Shown here: positions 49,658-59,297 of the stretch, piece by piece
Layout: every line of letters starts with the position of its first letter
How positions within the stretch are numbered: the first letter of the stretch is position 1
Assembly: GCF_026107375.2 (NCBI RefSeq)
Contig: NZ_JAPCIA010000001.1
Span: forward strand, 124,001-188,000
Length of the DNA stretch: 64,000 bases
Reading direction: 5' to 3'
Source of the DNA: Sphingomonas sp. BT-65
GTDB taxonomy: Bacteria; Pseudomonadota; Alphaproteobacteria; Sphingomonadales; Sphingomonadaceae
The notes under the pieces: generated by a model
The model's database searches: none
Told to the model about the DNA's origin: nothing
What the model saw: only the letters and a program-made list of their open reading frames with translations
Position numbers and translations under genes: made by a program

Positions 49658-50362
49658 ATGACCAAGCCCAACTCGACCATCACCGATTTCGCCGCCACCG
49701 CGATCCGCGACGCCGGCATCGCCTTCCGCGGCCTCGCCGCGACCGGCACGATCGCACCGAGCGGCACCGTCAACTTCGTCGAGCGTGTGCCTGGCGAGGA
49801 AGCGGTGGTGTCGATCGGCTATCCCGGCCCGTTCGCGCCCGACGCCGAGCTCAAGCCGACCATCTACGCGCTGGACGGCGAGGTGCTGCAGGGGCCGCCG
49901 GGCGCTAATCTCGGCGGCGGGCGCTATCTGTCGATCTTCCAGGCGCATGCCGACATCACCACGGTGAGCCACGTTCACACGGTGTATCTGGGGGCGTGGT
50001 CGCAGAGCCATCGCGCGCTGCCGATCCGCTACGTGCCGGTCCAGCGCTGGACGCGTGCGCGCGAGCTGCCGATTTATATCGACCGGCGGCAGGGCGAGGC
50101 GAACTTCATCCTTGAGGTACTGGCGCGCGACCCCGAAGTGCCGGCGATCCTCGAGGCGAATGGCGGCTCGACCGCGTGGGGCCGCAAGGGGCTGCTGGCC
50201 CTCGCGAGCTACATCGTGCTGCTCGAGGAAGGTGCGCGGTTCCAGGCGATCGCCGAGACGCTGGGCGGCGCGAAGGACTACGGCCCCGGCGTACTCGAGC
50301 AGCAGTGGAAAATGTCGGGCCTTCTCAAGTCTGATGAGACCCTGGCGGTCGCAGCCGAATAA
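49658..50362 (+). CDS. Class II aldolase-like protein of the organosulfur island
   Basis: A 234-residue protein with a class II aldolase/adducin-like fold: TVSHVHTVYLGAWSQSH carries the His-x-His pair and ANGGSTAWGRKG is a family-like late motif. It differs clearly from the aldolase at 27326. It is the last gene of the operon, eleven bases after the monooxygenase gene, with AAGGAG before the ATG. It may process the carbonyl product left after sulfur removal. The reaction is unknown. Confidence 0.75.
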   Translation: MTKPNSTITDFAATAIRDAGIAFRGLAATGTIAPSGTVNFVERVPGEEAVVSIGYPGPFAPDAELKPTIYALDGEVLQGPPGANLGGGRYLSIFQAHADITTVSHVHTVYLGAWSQSHRALPIRYVPVQRWTRARELPIYIDRRQGEANFILEVLARDPEVPAILEANGGSTAWGRKGLLALASYIVLLEEGARFQAIAETLGGAKDYGPGVLEQQWKMSGLLKSDETLAVAAE

Positions 50363-50597
50363 CTTCAGGCGTTTCGGCGCTAATGCTGGCGCTTGAGTTC
50401 GTGGCTTGCCGCCGAACTCGAGCGACAGCTTTGCGCCCATTTCCGGTCGTTCGATAGCGGGGAAACCAACCCTGTTTTCCTCTTTAGGCGCTATGCGCTC
50501 GCAGCCATGGCAGCCCCTGATGCCGATCCCCTAGGCACCGCTTCGCACCTGCCGTTGCAATCTGCTAGGCAGCGTTGATGGCGGGGAAGTCGGGCGC

Positions 50598-52256
50598 GTG
50601 ACCGGGGAGCTGTGGAACGACTCATTTCGGCTGGGCGACTTCCTTGTCGATCCCCGGCGCAATCGTATCACCGGCGCCGAAGGCGAGGTTTCGCTCCAGC
50701 CCAAGGCGATCGACGTGCTCTGTGCGCTCGCCAGGCGTCATGGCGAGGTGCTCTCGCGCGCTGAGCTGATCGACATAGTGTGGGGGAGGGAGTTCGGCGC
50801 CGACGAGAGCCTGACGCGCGCCATCTCGCAGCTTCGCAAGGCGTTCGGCGACACTCGCGAGGAACCGCAAGTCATCGAGACCATCTCCAAGCGCGGATAT
50901 CGGCTCATCGTCGCGCCCGAGCCGGTCGTGGTGAGAGAGGTTGGCGCATCCAGCGCGCCGGCCAGGCGAATCCCCATGTGGTGGATCGCCATCGGAGCGG
51001 CCGCGCTTATCCTCTTCGTCATGGCGGCAACGCAGCTGTTCCGCGCAGATCCGGGCAATCTGCCGCCCGCCCGCTCCGAGCGGACTGGTATCGTCGTGAC
51101 GGTCGAGCCCTTCGCCGCCGATCCCGGTTTCCCCGGCAGCGGTTTTGCCGACGAGCTCGGGGCAGCCATCGCCCGCAGCCCTCTGGTGCGGGTGCGGACC
51201 AGTGCTGCGTCTGCCGAGCCGGGCACGATGCAGTATCGGCTGCGGGGAACGATCCGGCATATCGGCGACAGCGTCCGCGTCGCTGCACAGCTGACCGACG
51301 CCGCGACCGGCGAGGTCGTGTGGGGGGAAAGCTTCGATCGGCGCTTCGATCCGCAATTCTCCGAGCGTGCGTCGATCATCGGCACGATCAGCAGCGAGAC
51401 ACTGCTGCCCATGCTCCGCTCGGCCAAGGCAAAGGCTGACCGGCGAGCGATCCTTTCGCTCGCGCCGTGGGAGCTGACCCTGCTGGTAACCTGGGTACCC
51501 GGTTCCGAGGGGAAGCTGCCGCCCGGGCCGCCGAGCGAGGAAAGCTACTGGCTTCAACGCCGCGCGCTCGAGCTCGATCCGGATTATGCGCCCGCGCATG
51601 CGCTCTTCGCGCAGTTGGCGTCCTATCACGCCTTGTTCGATCCGCCTTTTGACAATGCGCGAGCGGGAAGGCGCGCGCAAAGCTATGCCGATCGCGCGCT
51701 CGAGCTTGCGCCTTATGATGCCGAGGTGTTGTATCAGGTCGCGCTGCACTACCGCTTCGCCGGTGATCGGGAGCGGGCGGCCGCGGCACTCGACCGCGTA
51801 CTCGAGCTGCAGCCCAATCATCCGCTCGCCCGGATCGATCGCCCGTTCGTCGCGGGCCAATGCCAGTCCGATTCGGTTGCGGCGGTCGGGGAGCTCGCCC
51901 GCACGGTGGAGTCGCTTCCGCCTTCCAGCCCCGCGCGTTGGGTCGCGCTCGCGCATCTTTCCGCGCTCCACCTCGGCCGCGGGGAGTTCGCGCAGGCGCG
52001 CGAGACTGCGCTGCGATCGCGCCGGATCGTTCGCATGACATGGACGACCATCACCCTCGCCGCGGCGGACGCCGAGCTCGGCAATCGCGCCGAGGCGCTG
52101 GCTGCGCTGGCGGAGGAACGGCGCGAGTGGCCGAACCTCGATATCGGCGATTTCGCTGATCGCGTGGTGCCGCGCTGGTGCCTCGGCGGTCCCCGCACGC
52201 CGCAGGTCCAGATGAGCTTCCGCAAGCTCGCCGCGATGCTCGCGCGGCAAAGCTGA
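50598..52256 (+). CDS. Membrane-anchored winged-helix regulator with TPR-like domain (CadC/ToxR type)
   Basis: A 552-residue protein. The cytoplasmic winged helix (about 1-110) contains LQPKAIDVLCALARRHGEVLSR and ESLTRAISQLRKAFGD and ends ISKRGYRL, as in CadC/OmpR-type DNA binders. One membrane segment (MWWIAIGAAALILFVMA) lies near 130. The outer part starts with a beta domain (VTVEPFAADPGF to FDRRFDPQF) and continues with TPR-like helices (ELDPDYAPAHALFAQ, ALELAPYDAEVLYQVALHYR). The start is GTG 50598. It is directly upstream of a TonB receptor gene, which it probably controls in response to an extracytoplasmic signal. Confidence 0.88.
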   Translation: MTGELWNDSFRLGDFLVDPRRNRITGAEGEVSLQPKAIDVLCALARRHGEVLSRAELIDIVWGREFGADESLTRAISQLRKAFGDTREEPQVIETISKRGYRLIVAPEPVVVREVGASSAPARRIPMWWIAIGAAALILFVMAATQLFRADPGNLPPARSERTGIVVTVEPFAADPGFPGSGFADELGAAIARSPLVRVRTSAASAEPGTMQYRLRGTIRHIGDSVRVAAQLTDAATGEVVWGESFDRRFDPQFSERASIIGTISSETLLPMLRSAKAKADRRAILSLAPWELTLLVTWVPGSEGKLPPGPPSEESYWLQRRALELDPDYAPAHALFAQLASYHALFDPPFDNARAGRRAQSYADRALELAPYDAEVLYQVALHYRFAGDRERAAAALDRVLELQPNHPLARIDRPFVAGQCQSDSVAAVGELARTVESLPPSSPARWVALAHLSALHLGRGEFAQARETALRSRRIVRMTWTTITLAAADAELGNRAEALAALAEERREWPNLDIGDFADRVVPRWCLGGPRTPQVQMSFRKLAAMLARQS

Positions 52257-52325
52257 GGAAAAATTCCGAAAAAGATCGGTTCGTGCACAGGACCTCCTGC
52301 GCCGGACCGCGCACTCGGCTCATCC

Positions 52326-54389
52326 ATGCACAGGACCTCCGCAAGCCTGGGCGCGCTGGCCATGACGCTCGTTGCTGCCCCTCACGCCACCGCGCAGCAA
52401 GCGCCCGTTTCAACCGCTGGGCCCGAAGATCGCCCGGAAGATCGCCTGGTCTATCCGGCGAGCTATTATGCGCAGTTCGAGCCGCGCACCGCGCGCGACA
52501 TGATCGAACGAACCCCCGGCTTCAGCCTGATCGAGCCGAGCGAACGACGGGGCTTTTCGGGCGCGGTGGGCAATATCCTCGTCGACGGCGAGCGGCCGAT
52601 CGCCAAGAGCCAGTCGCTGAGCGACATCCTCCAGCGCATCCCGGCAAGCCAGGTGGTGCGGGTCGAGCTGCTGCGCGGCGGCGCGGGCGACGCTTCGGGG
52701 CAGGGCCTCGTCGCCAATGTGGTCCGCACGCCCTCGGCGGGCCAGGGCGTCTGGCAGCTCGGCGCCGAACATGCCGGCCGGACGCCGGTGCCGAACGGTT
52801 GGGCATCCTGGAGCGGACGCATCGGCAAGGTCGACTACAGCCTGGGCGCCAACGGCTACAACCTGATGCGCCATTTGCCGGGCGACCGTGAGGTCCGCGA
52901 CGGCGGCGGAAACCTCATCTCGACGCTCGAGGACCGGTCGCCGCGCACATTCGCCGAAATCGCCGTGAACGGCGAGGCGAGCCGGGCGATGTTCGGCGGC
53001 ATCACCCGGCTCACCGGCCAGTTCGCCTATTCGCGCTATGCGGACGATGCATCGGTCGTCACATTCTCGCCCGCCGGGTTGCGGACCGAGGAGGAAGCCA
53101 ACCCCTATTGGGAGACCAAGCGGACAATCGAGGGCGGGCTGAGCCACGAGCGCCCGCTGGGCGGCTGGGACCTGTCGCTTTCCGTGCTGCTCACGCGCAC
53201 ACGCTACGAGAGCGCGATCACATCGACGCATCGTGGGGACAGCGGCAGCGTCGACTCGGTCTTTACGCAGGACATCGCGCGCGACAGCGGCGAGACGATC
53301 CTGCGCGCCACGCTCGCGCGCGATTTCTCCTCCGCGCATCGCGTCGAGGCGGGACTCGAGGGCGCGATCAACACGCTCGAGCAGCGGCTCCTGCGCACGC
53401 TCGACCTGGGCCGGGGAGCCTTTCCGCTCCCAATCCCCAATTCGAACCTGGCGGTGAAGGAACATCGTGGCGACGCCTATCTGATCCACCGCTGGACGCC
53501 GGACCGGCGCTGGACCGTCGAGACCCGGCTCGCGGCGGAAGCCTCGCGCCTGTCCTTCACCGGCGATACCGAGCAGGCGGTCACGCTCGCTTTTCTCAAG
53601 CCATCGCTCCTGGTGACGCGCAGCATCGGCAGCAACGATCAGGTGCGGCTCCGCGTATATCGCGACGTGGGGCAGCTCGACTTCGCCGATTTCGTATCCA
53701 CCGCCTCGCTCTCCGACGACATCATCAGGGGCGGCAATCCGGATTTGCGCCCCGAAACCTCGTGGCGGATCGAGGCGACCGCCGATCTCCGCTTCGGCAA
53801 GCAGGGCGCGGCGACGCTCACGCTGTTCCGCCACTGGCTGTCCGACGCGATCGACCTGGTCCCGGTCGGCCCGGTGGAGGATCCGTTCGATGCCCCCGGC
53901 AACATCGGCAGCGGCGACGTGTGGGGGGCGCAGGCCGTGCTGCGCCTTCCCCTCGCACCGGTGATCGCGGGCGGATCCTTCACGCTCGACGGCACCTGGC
54001 GCGAATCCCGTATCACCGATCCGGTCACGGGGGAGCGCCGCCGCGCGTCGAATTTTGAGGCGGTGGCGCTCAAGGCGGAATTTCGTCACGACGTGCCCCG
54101 TCGCAAATTCGCCTGGGGCATCGCCTACAAGGCAAAACCGGAGCGGGTCGCGTATCGGCTCGACGAGATCGACCGGCGCCGCGAGAGCCCGACGCTCGAT
54201 CTGTTCGCCGAGACCACTGCGCTCAAGGGCTTCAAGCTTGGGGCTACGCTCGCCTCCCTGCTCGGAACGCCCGAGCGCCGCACGCGCACCTTCTTCGCAC
54301 CCGACCGGAACGGCCCGGTCACCCGCGTCGAGCAAAGCGCCCGCTATCCGGGGCGCTGGCTGATCCTGACCGTGTCGGGAAGTTTTTGA
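52326..54389 (+). CDS. TonB-dependent receptor next to the CadC-like regulator
   Basis: A 687-residue outer-membrane receptor. A signal peptide (ends near ATAQQ) is followed by a plug with RDMIERTPGFSLIEPSERRG, LVDGERPIAKSQSLSDIL and VELLRGGAGDASGQG. The barrel ends RWLILTVSGSF with terminal Phe. The plug type, with an R-rich FSGAVGNILVDG, is that of a sphingomonad receptor group without assigned substrate. A 14-base direct repeat TGCACAGGACCTCC (52284-52297 and 52327-52340) brackets the start codon. Confidence 0.9.
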   Translation: MHRTSASLGALAMTLVAAPHATAQQAPVSTAGPEDRPEDRLVYPASYYAQFEPRTARDMIERTPGFSLIEPSERRGFSGAVGNILVDGERPIAKSQSLSDILQRIPASQVVRVELLRGGAGDASGQGLVANVVRTPSAGQGVWQLGAEHAGRTPVPNGWASWSGRIGKVDYSLGANGYNLMRHLPGDREVRDGGGNLISTLEDRSPRTFAEIAVNGEASRAMFGGITRLTGQFAYSRYADDASVVTFSPAGLRTEEEANPYWETKRTIEGGLSHERPLGGWDLSLSVLLTRTRYESAITSTHRGDSGSVDSVFTQDIARDSGETILRATLARDFSSAHRVEAGLEGAINTLEQRLLRTLDLGRGAFPLPIPNSNLAVKEHRGDAYLIHRWTPDRRWTVETRLAAEASRLSFTGDTEQAVTLAFLKPSLLVTRSIGSNDQVRLRVYRDVGQLDFADFVSTASLSDDIIRGGNPDLRPETSWRIEATADLRFGKQGAATLTLFRHWLSDAIDLVPVGPVEDPFDAPGNIGSGDVWGAQAVLRLPLAPVIAGGSFTLDGTWRESRITDPVTGERRRASNFEAVALKAEFRHDVPRRKFAWGIAYKAKPERVAYRLDEIDRRRESPTLDLFAETTALKGFKLGATLASLLGTPERRTRTFFAPDRNGPVTRVEQSARYPGRWLILTVSGSF

Positions 54390-54746
54390 TGTGGGGGGAG
54401 AACGCCCGCGTCGGTGGCTCGACATGGCTAGGCGGTTAGCGCTCCATCATCGCGAGTGTCGGCAGGTGTCGATTCCTGCCGCGATCGCGCATCACATCCG
54501 CTGCGCGTTACGGGACATCCCGCCAGTCCCTGCGCACGACACGTGAGACGGTTGAGCTATATCTGCTCCTGAAGAAACTCCGCTGAGATGGCCCGGAGCG
54601 GTCCCATTAGATGCGAGGTCTGTTGCGACTTCGGCACGCTGGCGCTCAGAATATGGTCGGCGGACAAATTCAGCGCAACGGTTGACGGAAAGCACGCCGG
54701 TGAGGCTCTTAGGAACCAGAGGAGAGAAGCAACGGAACGCGAGGCG
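54390..54746 (+). other. Intergenic region before the sigma factor gene
   Basis: It holds a 6-base hairpin GGCAGG/CCTGCC (54461-54466 with 54475-54480), 71 bases after the receptor stop, which may end that transcript. The frame of the sigma factor stays open from ATG 54588, but that part does not look like a sigma factor. No clear promoter was recognised. Confidence 0.4.
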
Positions 54747-55298
54747 TTGGCCGAATGGGTGGGGCGCGAGATCCTGCCGCACGAGCGCGACCTGCGGCTG
54801 TGGCTGCAGCGTCGGTTGGTTGCCGTGGCTGACGTGGAGGACATCGTGCAGGAATGCTATTGCCGCCTGGCCCAGCTCGACGACGTCGCGCACGTCACGA
54901 TGCCGCGCGCCTATCTCTTCACCATGGCGCGCAACCTGGCACAGCGGCAGCGCACGCGCGCACGGGTCGTCCGGATCGAAGCACTGGCGGAGACCGCCGT
55001 CGCCGAATGGGAATGCGATCAGCCCTCGCCCGAACGGTTCGCGGCTGCGCGCCAGGAGCTCGAGCGCGTACAAGCGGCGCTTTCCACCCTGCCTGAGCGC
55101 GCGCGGCGGATCTTCCTCATGCGCAAGGTCGAGGGCCTGACCCAGAAGGAGATCGCGACGGCGATGGGCGTCAGCGAGGCGGTGGTCGAGAATGACGCGA
55201 GCCGCAGCCTGCGCGCAATCCTGAAACTGATCACCGAGCCGGAACCGGAGCGGGCAACATCATCGACGGGGGGCGCTGCGCATGCCCGATCACGTTGA
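54747..55298 (+). CDS. FecI-like ECF sigma factor
   Basis: A 183-residue extracytoplasmic-function sigma factor. Region 2 includes LRLWLQRRLVAVADVEDIVQECYCRL and MPRAYLFTMARNLA; region 4 includes LPERARRIFLMRKVEGLTQKEIATAMGVSEAVVEN. In sphingomonads this group begins close to EWVGREILPHE, so I chose TTG 54747, which gives the usual length. An ATG at 54588 would add 53 residues of non-sigma character, and I cannot exclude it. The gene overlaps the anti-sigma gene by 17 bases; together they should switch on the STN-domain receptor downstream. Confidence 0.85.
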   Translation: MAEWVGREILPHERDLRLWLQRRLVAVADVEDIVQECYCRLAQLDDVAHVTMPRAYLFTMARNLAQRQRTRARVVRIEALAETAVAEWECDQPSPERFAAARQELERVQAALSTLPERARRIFLMRKVEGLTQKEIATAMGVSEAVVENDASRSLRAILKLITEPEPERATSSTGGAAHARSR

Positions 55299-56235
55299 AG
55301 AGGCCGCCGCGGCCTGGGCGCTGCGCCATCCGCTCGATGCGGCCGGACGCGCTGAGCTCGAAGCGTGGCTGGCGCAGGATCGCCGCCATGCCGGCGCGCT
55401 GCTGCGCGCGCAGGCAGGATTGAGCGTGATCGACCATGCTGTGGCGAGAGATGCGCCGATCGATGTCGAGGGCGGGATGCCGTCCAATCCCGCCCCGACG
55501 CGGCGATGGTTGCTGGCGGGCGTCGGCGGCGCGATGGCGGCAGGGATTGCCGCCATCGTCGCCTGGCCGCACCTCATGGTCGAGCGCGTGACCACCGCGC
55601 GTGGCGAGATCCGGCGACTGCCGCTCGCCGACGGCTCGGTGGCGACGATCGACACGAGCAGCGTGTTGCGCGTCGCGATGGCGGACGACAGCCGCCGGAT
55701 CGCGCTTCAGGAGGGACAGGCCTGGTTTCAGGTCGCCAAGGATCGCAAGCGCCCATTCGTGGTGGATGCCGGCATCGCTCAGGTGCGCGCGGTCGGCACC
55801 GCCTTCTCGGTTCGCCGTGCCGGCAATGGCGTGCGAGTGGCTGTCACCGAAGGCAGGGTCGCGGCTTGGGCGACGGACAGTGGCGGGACGATGACGATCC
55901 TGGAAGCGGGGCAATATGCCACCTTCCGGCCCGGCGCAGCGGGTCCCGAAGTCGTAACCGCGCCCGCCGCGATCGAACGCTCGCTGGCGTGGCGCAGCGG
56001 CGAAATCGCGCTGGAGAACGAGACGTTGGGCAGCGCTGTTGAACAGTTCAACCGTTACAATCAGCAGCAATTGGTGATCGTGGATGGGGATCTGGCCGGT
56101 GCGCGGCTGGTGGGACTTTTCCGGATCGATCGCCCCGGCGATTTTGCCGCGACGCTGAGCGCCTCGCTCGACGTCACTGCCACCACCACCCCTGCCGAAA
56201 TCCGGCTGGTGCGAAAAAAGAACCCCCAACCCTGA
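55282..56235 (+). CDS. FecR-like anti-sigma factor
   Basis: A 317-residue inner-membrane regulator. The cytoplasmic N-terminal domain has AAAWALRHPLDAAGRAELEAWLAQD, the DUF4880-like start of FecR proteins. One membrane segment (WLLAGVGGAMAAGIAAIVAW) lies near 75. The periplasmic FecR domain reads TARGEIRRLPLADGSVATID, with GQAWFQVAKDRKRPFVV and GTAFSVRR. It passes a signal from the STN domain of the receptor to the sigma factor. It starts inside the sigma factor gene. Confidence 0.92.
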   Translation: MPDHVEEAAAAWALRHPLDAAGRAELEAWLAQDRRHAGALLRAQAGLSVIDHAVARDAPIDVEGGMPSNPAPTRRWLLAGVGGAMAAGIAAIVAWPHLMVERVTTARGEIRRLPLADGSVATIDTSSVLRVAMADDSRRIALQEGQAWFQVAKDRKRPFVVDAGIAQVRAVGTAFSVRRAGNGVRVAVTEGRVAAWATDSGGTMTILEAGQYATFRPGAAGPEVVTAPAAIERSLAWRSGEIALENETLGSAVEQFNRYNQQQLVIVDGDLAGARLVGLFRIDRPGDFAATLSASLDVTATTTPAEIRLVRKKNPQP

Positions 56236-56314
56236 CGGAAACCCGCCGGGGCGGACTCTTGGTATCGAGAGCGCACCGGCAACAGGGCGCCCGATGAAAG
56301 ACGGGGAGGATCGG

Positions 56315-59272
56315 ATGACGCACGCGCGTATTCATTTGCTGGGGACCGCCGCTGCAATCGTGTTCGGCATGGCTTCGCCTGCTGAAGCAGCTGCACAGGT
56401 CCGCCGTTTCGACATTCCGGCGCAGCCGGCGCGGACCGGCATTCCGCTGTTCGCGCATCAGGCTGGCATCCAGATCCTCGCGTCGGGACCCATTACCGAA
56501 GGCGTGCGGGTCAATCGCGTCAAGGGATCGATGGAGGTCGCCGCGGCGCTGCGGCTCCTCCTGACCGGCACCGATCTGGTCCCGGTCAAGGTCGGCAACG
56601 CGTTCGTGCTGAAGCGGCGGGAAGCGGCCACGTCGCGCCAGCTCGCCGTCGCCCAGCATGAGTCCGCGCCGCAGGGCCAGGCGGACGGCGCGGCGCAGCA
56701 AACTTCCGATTCCGCCGCCGACGCACAGGCTGGCGAGGACATCGTCGTCACCGGTATCCGCGCGTCACTTCAGGAATCGATCAACGTCAAACGCACGGCC
56801 GGCAGCATCGTCGACGTCATCACCGCGCAGGACATCGGCAAGCTTCCCGACCAGAACGTGGCCGAATCGATGAGCCGGGTGACCGGCGTCCAGATCTCGC
56901 GGCGCGAGGGCGACGGATCGAACTTCACTGTGCGCGGGATCTCGCAGAATCGGCTCGAGATCAACGGCCGCAACTATATCGGGCCGGGCAATGGCGGCAA
57001 CGCAGCGCTCGAATCGGTGAGCCCCGAGATCCTGTCGTCGATCGTCGTCATCAAGTCGCCGACCGCCGACATGCCGGAAGGCGCGCTCGGCGCGACGGTG
57101 AACCTCAAGACCAAGCGGCCGCTCGACCTCAAGGACCTCGTCGTCGCGGGGCGCATTCAGGGCGCTTATGCCGATCAGGCGGATCACGTCGGCTATCGCG
57201 GGTCGGCGATGGTCTCGAAGAAGTTCGGCGACCGTTTCGGGATACTCGCCAGCGTGGCCTATTCGGACACGAAGACTCAAGGCTATTCCTTCGACGCCGG
57301 TGGCTGGACGCAGACCGGCGCGATCGACGGCAATGGCGACGGCGTGGACGATCCGGGCCTGTTCCGCCCGAACCGGTTCATGGCGCGTATCTTCGACCGC
57401 TCCGAGCAGCGGTTGACGGTCAACGGCACCGCGCAATGGCGGCCCACCGATACGCTCGAGGTCATCCTCGATGCGACCTTCAACCACCTCAAGCGCCAGC
57501 GGAACAGCGTCAATTATCAGGTGCTGTTCAACAACAACGACGTCGACGCGATCGTGAACGACAGTGGCACGGTCGTTGCCGGCACGTTCACGGGGGTCAC
57601 GGTCCGGCCGCTGATCTATGATGAGCCGACCGACCTCAAATCGACGCTGCTCGGCGGATCGGTGAAATGGGAGAATGGCCGGGCGCGAGTGAGCTTCGAC
57701 ATGTCCTATGCCCATGGCAAGGGCAGCGACGGCGGACCGGGCGCATCCTTCACCTATGTCGTCGTGCCGCGCGATGGCAACGTTGCCAATGCGAGCTATG
57801 ATTTCAGGCCGGGCAATGCCGTGCCGGACCTGTCGATCGACGCCAATTTCAATCCCAACGACCCGGCGAACTACCGGCTGCTATCGGTCTTCGACTATGA
57901 TGCGGTGACCGAGAACAAGGGGTACGATGCACGGCTCGACTGGCGCTACCGGACAGATTGGGGATTTCTCGAATCCGTCGAGGCCGGCATGCGCTACGAG
58001 CGCGTCGAGCTGCTCGCCGCCGATCCGCAGAACCTGCCCATCGCCGCGAGCCTGCTCGCCGCCGGCGACGCCAATGGCGACGGCATCCTCACGGTCGATG
58101 AGCTGCCCGGCCTCAGCTACGGCAAGGACTATGGCGCCTTCTTTCCCGGTGCGAGCGGCGCCTTTCCCCGCGACCTGCTCGGCGGCACGCTGGACAAGCG
58201 CGTGGCGCGCGACGGGTTCGGCCTCGCCGTGCCCGATCCCTACGACACCAGCATCACCGTCGGCCCGACCTCGATCAAGGACGTGAAGCAGGACACGCTG
58301 GGCGCGTATGTGAAGGGCAATTTCGAAGGCACGATCGGCGGGCTGCGCTACAGCGGGAATGCCGGCATCCGCTATGTCGATACCGCGCGCGCGTCGAAGG
58401 GGTATCTCTCGCCGACCGCGACGACGGTGGTGAAGTCCGATTTCAGCTACTGGCTGCCGAGCGCCAATCTGTCGCTCAACTTCAGCGAGGACCTCACCCT
58501 GCGCCTCGCCGCGGCGAAGGTGGTCGCGCGGCCGAGCCTGAACCAGGTCAGCGCCAGCTTCGTGCCCAACACCGTGTCGATGACCGGTTCGCGCGGCAAT
58601 CCCAATCTGCGGCCATTCGAGGCGACGCAATATGATGCCACACTCGAATGGTATTTCGCGCCGTCCAGCTCGCTCACCGGCGCGCTGTTCTACAAGAAGG
58701 TCGATTCCTTCACCGTCACCACGGTGACGCGCGAATATGTCCCCGGCTTCTCGGACCGGTTCGGCCTGTTCGACATCTCGCAGCCGCAAAATGGCGAGGA
58801 CGGCAGCATCAAGGGGTTCGAAGTCGCCTATCAGCACGCCTTCCGCTTCCTGCCTGGGCCATTCGACAATCTCGGCATCCAGGCCAACTACACCTATGTC
58901 GACAGCACGACGCCGCTGACCGACGCGATCACCGGCGAGCAATTGCCGCTCCCCGGCCTGTCGCGCGACAGCTACACGCTGATCGGCTATTATGAGGACG
59001 GCACCTTCTCGCTGCGCGTGGCCTATACCTATCGCAGCAAGTATCTGAATTCGGTCGGCGGCGCGGCGAGCGGCGGCAACACCTATATCGACGGGCGTGG
59101 ACAGCTCGACGCATCGGCTCAGATCAACCTGACGCCCAATCTGCGCCTGACCTTCGAGGGCATCAACCTGACCAAGGCGATCGACCGCCAGTATCTGGGC
59201 GAGCCCGACCGCCTGACGTTCAGCGCGCAGGAGGATCGCCGGATCTTCTTCGGCATCGCCGCCAGCTTCTGA
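56315..59272 (+). CDS. TonB-dependent transducer with STN signalling domain
   Basis: A 985-residue outer-membrane receptor. The start is ATG 56315 with GGGGAGG upstream; ATG 56294 is also open. After the signal peptide an STN domain (about 30-95, RRFDIPAQPARTGIPLFAHQAGIQIL) is present, which contacts the FecR-like protein. The plug starts GEDIVVTGIRASLQESINVKR and continues DIGKLPDQNVAESMSRVTGVQI, the TonB-Xanth-Caul receptor signature, often linked to carbohydrate uptake. The terminal residues are GIAASF. It is part of a cell-surface signalling operon with the sigma and anti-sigma genes. Confidence 0.94.
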   Translation: MTHARIHLLGTAAAIVFGMASPAEAAAQVRRFDIPAQPARTGIPLFAHQAGIQILASGPITEGVRVNRVKGSMEVAAALRLLLTGTDLVPVKVGNAFVLKRREAATSRQLAVAQHESAPQGQADGAAQQTSDSAADAQAGEDIVVTGIRASLQESINVKRTAGSIVDVITAQDIGKLPDQNVAESMSRVTGVQISRREGDGSNFTVRGISQNRLEINGRNYIGPGNGGNAALESVSPEILSSIVVIKSPTADMPEGALGATVNLKTKRPLDLKDLVVAGRIQGAYADQADHVGYRGSAMVSKKFGDRFGILASVAYSDTKTQGYSFDAGGWTQTGAIDGNGDGVDDPGLFRPNRFMARIFDRSEQRLTVNGTAQWRPTDTLEVILDATFNHLKRQRNSVNYQVLFNNNDVDAIVNDSGTVVAGTFTGVTVRPLIYDEPTDLKSTLLGGSVKWENGRARVSFDMSYAHGKGSDGGPGASFTYVVVPRDGNVANASYDFRPGNAVPDLSIDANFNPNDPANYRLLSVFDYDAVTENKGYDARLDWRYRTDWGFLESVEAGMRYERVELLAADPQNLPIAASLLAAGDANGDGILTVDELPGLSYGKDYGAFFPGASGAFPRDLLGGTLDKRVARDGFGLAVPDPYDTSITVGPTSIKDVKQDTLGAYVKGNFEGTIGGLRYSGNAGIRYVDTARASKGYLSPTATTVVKSDFSYWLPSANLSLNFSEDLTLRLAAAKVVARPSLNQVSASFVPNTVSMTGSRGNPNLRPFEATQYDATLEWYFAPSSSLTGALFYKKVDSFTVTTVTREYVPGFSDRFGLFDISQPQNGEDGSIKGFEVAYQHAFRFLPGPFDNLGIQANYTYVDSTTPLTDAITGEQLPLPGLSRDSYTLIGYYEDGTFSLRVAYTYRSKYLNSVGGAASGGNTYIDGRGQLDASAQINLTPNLRLTFEGINLTKAIDRQYLGEPDRLTFSAQEDRRIFFGIAASF

Positions 59273-59297
59273 AGTATCACGAGCAAAAGGGACCGTC

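Noticed and set aside
50393..50578. 61-codon plus-strand frame after the organosulfur operon
   Set aside because: No ribosome-binding site, no recognisable domain, and it lies in a likely promoter region of the CadC-like regulator.
52410..54425. 671-codon minus-strand frame
   Set aside because: Shadow of the TonB receptor gene at 52326.
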